From contig CASGDA010000002.1 of the NCBI GenBank assembly GCA_949300145.1, positions 124,001-188,000 of the forward strand: a DNA stretch of 64,000 nt. Reading direction: 5' to 3'. This document shows, piece by piece, positions 61,596 to 64,000 of this stretch. Position numbers and translations under genes: made by a program. The notes below the pieces were generated by a model, which was not told the DNA's origin, ran no database searches, and saw only the letters and a list, made by a program, of their open reading frames with translations. The DNA is from an uncultured Treponema sp. Lineage in GTDB: Bacteria > Spirochaetota > Spirochaetia > Treponematales > Treponemataceae. Each line of letters opens with the position of its first letter. Position 1 is the stretch's first letter.

Positions 61596-62294
61596 ATAGC
61601 GAAACAAAAAATCTCGGCGGCGCCTTCCATCAGGAGACTGCCTTCATATCTGCATATAATACGCCAGGCCAAAAACGAAAAACAGGAATACATATCCGGT
61701 ACTGTAATAGCGCAGGAACTGAGACTTGAACCTATACAAGTGCGGAAAGACCTTGCGATTACAGGAATCGTGGGAAAACCAAAAAAAGGGTATCCCGTTG
61801 TAGCCCTGATGGCGGCGATAGAACATTTCCTCGGCTGGGATGAAATCCAGCAGGCGGTGCTCATCGGCGCAGGAAACCTTGGCACCGCCCTCGCGGGTTA
61901 TCAGGAATTCCAATACCACGGGCTGAACATATGCGCCGCCTTTGACATAGACCAGAAAAAAATCGGCGGTGAAATCCACGGGGTTCCGGTGTTCTCCCTT
62001 GAAACAGCCGATGTATATATCAGGAACTTCGGGGCTAAAATCGCCATCCTTACCGTTCCGTCAGGCCAGGCCCAGTCTATCGCAGACAAAATAATAGAAG
62101 CGGGGATAACAGCCATCTGGAATTTTACGAACATCAAATTAAAAGTCCCCGAACACGTGTCCGTGCAGAGGGAAGATTTAACCTCAGGATATGCCATGTT
62201 GTGCGTAAAAATGAATACGCGGAAAATGTGCGCCAACTGCGGGCGTAAAGCCGCCGACGGATGTTGCGGGGATTGTGAAGTTTGCAACACATAA
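61596..62294 (+). CDS. rex: redox-sensing repressor Rex with Cys-rich tail and apparent AUA start
   Basis: Rex binds DNA when the NADH/NAD ratio is low. The N-terminal winged helix is complete (KISAAPSIRRLPSYLHIIRQ, AQELRLEPIQVRKDLAITG) and the Rossmann loop IGAGNLGTALAGYQ (about 91) is canonical. No ATG, GTG or TTG lies in frame before residue 49, yet the winged-helix sequence runs back to an ATA at 61596 that is 7 nt after AAGGAG, so AUA is the likely start unless there is a base error. The last 21 residues add six Cys (212, 215, 223, 224, 227, 230) in CxxC-x7-CCxxCxxC. The [FeFe]-hydrogenase gene is downstream on the other strand. Confidence 0.88.
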   Translation: MAKQKISAAPSIRRLPSYLHIIRQAKNEKQEYISGTVIAQELRLEPIQVRKDLAITGIVGKPKKGYPVVALMAAIEHFLGWDEIQQAVLIGAGNLGTALAGYQEFQYHGLNICAAFDIDQKKIGGEIHGVPVFSLETADVYIRNFGAKIAILTVPSGQAQSIADKIIEAGITAIWNFTNIKLKVPEHVSVQREDLTSGYAMLCVKMNTRKMCANCGRKAADGCCGDCEVCNT

Positions 62295-63331
62295 TAACTG
62301 AAGAGGTGGAACTCAAAACAGAGCGCCAGACGGCATTTTTCATAAACAGACTGAAAAAAAAGGCGAAACACCTGCGCAGATGGGCCGGAAGGAACGGTGT
62401 CCATGCCTACAGAATTTACGGCAGGGATATCCCCGAAGTCCCCGTGGATGTGGATTTATACGAAAACCGTGACACGGGTGAGCAGTTCCTGCATGTTTCC
62501 TTTTACCGCCACGCAAGCGGAAGCAAAACGGAGGAAGAAGACTACCGGCTGAAAAAAATGGTGGAAGCAGCCTCAACCGCGCTTTCAATCCCGCCTGAAA
62601 ATATTTACATAAAAACACGGGAAAAACAGAGGGGTGAAAAAAAACAGTATGAAAAACTCGGAGGGAAAAACATCTCCTTTTATGTTGAAGAATCAGGCTC
62701 TTCCTTCAAAGTGAATCTCTCCGACTACCTTGACACCGGCCTTTTCCTGGATCACAGGAATTTGCGCCTTAAGGTAAAAGAAAAAGCCTGCGGCAAGAGG
62801 GTTTTGAATCTTTTTTGTTACACCGGCTCCTTTTCCGTCCATGCGGCTGCAGGCGGAGCCCTGTCCGTCACCTCTGTTGACCTGTCAAAAACGTACCTGG
62901 CCAGGGCAAAAGAAAACATGCTGTACAACGGTTTTTCCTCCGGCATAGACGGGAGTTATGAATTCATCTGCTCGGATGTAATGGAATTCCTCCGCCTGGA
63001 AGAACTGCGGGGCAAAACCAGAAAGTGGGACATCATCATCTGCGATCCGCCTACCTTTTCAAATTCAAAACGCACGGAAAAAATCCTGGACACAGGAAGG
63101 GACTGGGCCGTCTTATGCAATGCCTGTCTTGAAAAACTCGAATACGGCGGCAGCCTGTACTTTTCCACCAACTCGAAAAAGCTGCGTTTCGACCGGGAAA
63201 AACTAACGCCGCCGGCGGGAACGGAAATCCTATGCAAAGACATCACGGAGGAAAGCACCCCGGAGGATTTCCGGGGTAAGCGTCCCCACCGCTGCTGGGA
63301 AATCACGCTGAAAAAATCCGGGAACGGTTAA
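62282..63331 (+). CDS. RlmK/RlmI-like 23S rRNA methyltransferase
   Basis: A 349-residue SAM methyltransferase resembling the C-terminal (RlmK) half of RlmKL, which makes m7G2069 in 23S rRNA. Signatures are YLDTGLFLDHRNLRL, RVLNLFCYTGSFSVHAAAGG (motif I) and ICDPPTFSNSKRT (motif IV). The N-terminal 120 residues form the usual insertion domain. The RlmL half and THUMP domain are absent. The start is uncertain: a TTG at 62282 overlaps rex by 13 nt and a GTG at 62306 is the next choice, neither with a well-placed Shine-Dalgarno. Probably cotranscribed with rex. Confidence 0.82.
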   Translation: MQHIITEEVELKTERQTAFFINRLKKKAKHLRRWAGRNGVHAYRIYGRDIPEVPVDVDLYENRDTGEQFLHVSFYRHASGSKTEEEDYRLKKMVEAASTALSIPPENIYIKTREKQRGEKKQYEKLGGKNISFYVEESGSSFKVNLSDYLDTGLFLDHRNLRLKVKEKACGKRVLNLFCYTGSFSVHAAAGGALSVTSVDLSKTYLARAKENMLYNGFSSGIDGSYEFICSDVMEFLRLEELRGKTRKWDIIICDPPTFSNSKRTEKILDTGRDWAVLCNACLEKLEYGGSLYFSTNSKKLRFDREKLTPPAGTEILCKDITEESTPEDFRGKRPHRCWEITLKKSGNG

Positions 63332-64000
63332 ACGTCAGGGTTTTCCACGGGCTTTCCGTCCGGCTGGGATCCCGCCGCCGCATATTTTTTCAGCAGTGTC
63401 GAAGCAATTTTCGGATTTGAAATCACAGACGGACCGGCGATACATCCACCGGGGCATGCCATAACTTCAACGAGGTTGGCATCAGCCTCAATCCCCGCGG
63501 CGACAGATTTTCCGTATGAAACAAGCTGCTTGATTCCGTTTTTATCCAGACCGTCTATAACTGCGGCTCGCAAAATTCCCGGATGCTTCAAACGGATACG
63601 GACAGCGGCGGAAACACCTCCGGATTGGGCGAAATTCCTTCCGCTCGGTGTGGACAATTTTTCAGGGAGGATTGCCTCGCATTTCGCCACATCAATGTCC
63701 TTGGCCACAAACAAGGCTCCGATTTCTTCGGCGGAAAGAACATAATCCACAAATTCATCATCGAGCCCCTCCTTGCGTTTGGCAAGACAGGGACCGATAA
63801 AAACAGTGATATAATCCGGATTCTCCTTCTTTGCGATTTTTGCCGTGTAATGCATCGGGGAGCGGGTATCCGAAATACAGGAAGACAGGGCGGGCACATG
63901 TATCTTTACAGCCCTGACATAAGCAGGACAACAGGAGGTTGTCATCAGGATATCCCCCCGCTCCATCCTTTCAGAAAACTCCGCGGCTTCTTTGTCGGAA
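63328..64000 (-). CDS. [FeFe]-hydrogenase catalytic domain, N-terminus outside window
   Basis: The gene enters from the right edge. It carries the three H-cluster motifs: L1 TTSCCPAYV, L2 FIGPCLAKRKE and L3 EVMACPGGCIAGPS, with all four cluster-binding Cys present. L1 has AYV rather than the PGW of prototypical group A enzymes and L2 has GPC rather than MPC, which suggests a group B (HsfB-type) enzyme; this is from memory of motif variants. Fermentative H2 production or sensing is the expected role. The stop overlaps the methyltransferase stop by 4 bp on the other strand. Confidence 0.9.
   Translation of the reverse strand, partial: SDKEAAEFSERMERGDILMTTSCCPAYVRAVKIHVPALSSCISDTRSPMHYTAKIAKKENPDYITVFIGPCLAKRKEGLDDEFVDYVLSAEEIGALFVAKDIDVAKCEAILPEKLSTPSGRNFAQSGGVSAAVRIRLKHPGILRAAVIDGLDKNGIKQLVSYGKSVAAGIEADANLVEVMACPGGCIAGPSVISNPKIASTLLKKYAAAGSQPDGKPVENPDV

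Noticed and set aside
1-64000. CRISPR arrays, insertion sequences, prophage or integrative elements
   Set aside because: No direct-repeat/spacer pattern, transposase, integrase or phage structural gene was seen; three tRNAs are in tandem but no attachment-site duplication is visible beside them.

Overview
The window reads as about 64 kb of chromosome from a Treponema-like, fermentative, motile spirochaete. The evidence is the FlaB-type core flagellins starting [10 protein letters not shown] and [10 protein letters not shown], a conserved flagellar/TsaE/TsaB/HD-GYP block, an eukaryote/archaeal-style long isoleucyl-tRNA synthetase, a long-form serine hydroxymethyltransferase, and an [FeFe]-hydrogenase next to the redox repressor Rex. 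This assignment is inference from gene content; no rRNA is present. Genes are dense, on both strands, and I see no integrase, transposase, phage genes or CRISPR array.

Layout. 1-12.3 kb: a cut-off beta-propeller lipoprotein, secA, a secreted propeller/NodB-like protein whose catalytic residues are lost, a zinc-ribbon protein, a LysM-M23 peptidase, a small signal peptidase I, a penicillin-binding protein with a PASTA domain, and a Maf/DUF115 protein. 12.3-21 kb: an unknown membrane protein, a variant HD-GYP protein, MgtC, YbaK, a divergent kdgK/eda pair (eda fused to a VOC domain), an unknown gene coupled to an XRE-cupin regulator, and glyA. 21-31.8 kb: a chemoreceptor, tRNA-Met, an 834-residue protein that may be cyclase-like/STAND/TPR, argF, a DHH phosphoesterase, a sigma-factor-like protein overlapping rdgB, and a methyltransferase. 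31.9-44.4 kb: the flagellar filament region, with flaB1, flaB2, flaG, fliD, two small conserved genes, tsaE, tsaB and an HD-GYP gene on the plus strand, facing flgN-flgK-flgL-fliW-csrA on the minus strand. 44.5-48.9 kb: tRNA-His/Arg/Lys, a broken YesM-type kinase with its intact YesN-type regulator, the orphan C-terminus of a sugar ABC permease, and a fructokinase-like gene. 49-64 kb: a large signal peptidase I, an orphan D12 DNA adenine methylase, mfd, small zinc-ribbon proteins, a lipoprotein, ileS, rex, an RlmK-like methyltransferase and a partial [FeFe]-hydrogenase.

How the parts fit. The flagellar block holds both the filament genes and a CsrA-FliW switch. flaB1 has a well-spaced sigma-28 promoter and a structured leader with a near-consensus CsrA hairpin, and flaB2 has a long leader with a similar hairpin, which suggests post-transcriptional feedback of the kind known for Bacillus hag. 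At the right edge Rex, with an unusual cysteine-rich tail and an apparent AUA start codon, lies close to the hydrogenase gene it may control. The kinase/regulator/permease-tail stretch looks like a decaying sugar-uptake locus.

A recurring feature is that several genes (secA, lepB, mgtC, kdgK, the gene at 17854 and the gene at 36754) lack a Shine-Dalgarno sequence and begin 6-9 nt after a -10-like hexamer, as leaderless mRNAs would. Many starts here were moved from the longest reading frame to a downstream ATG/GTG with a good ribosome-binding site; these choices are stated in the entries.
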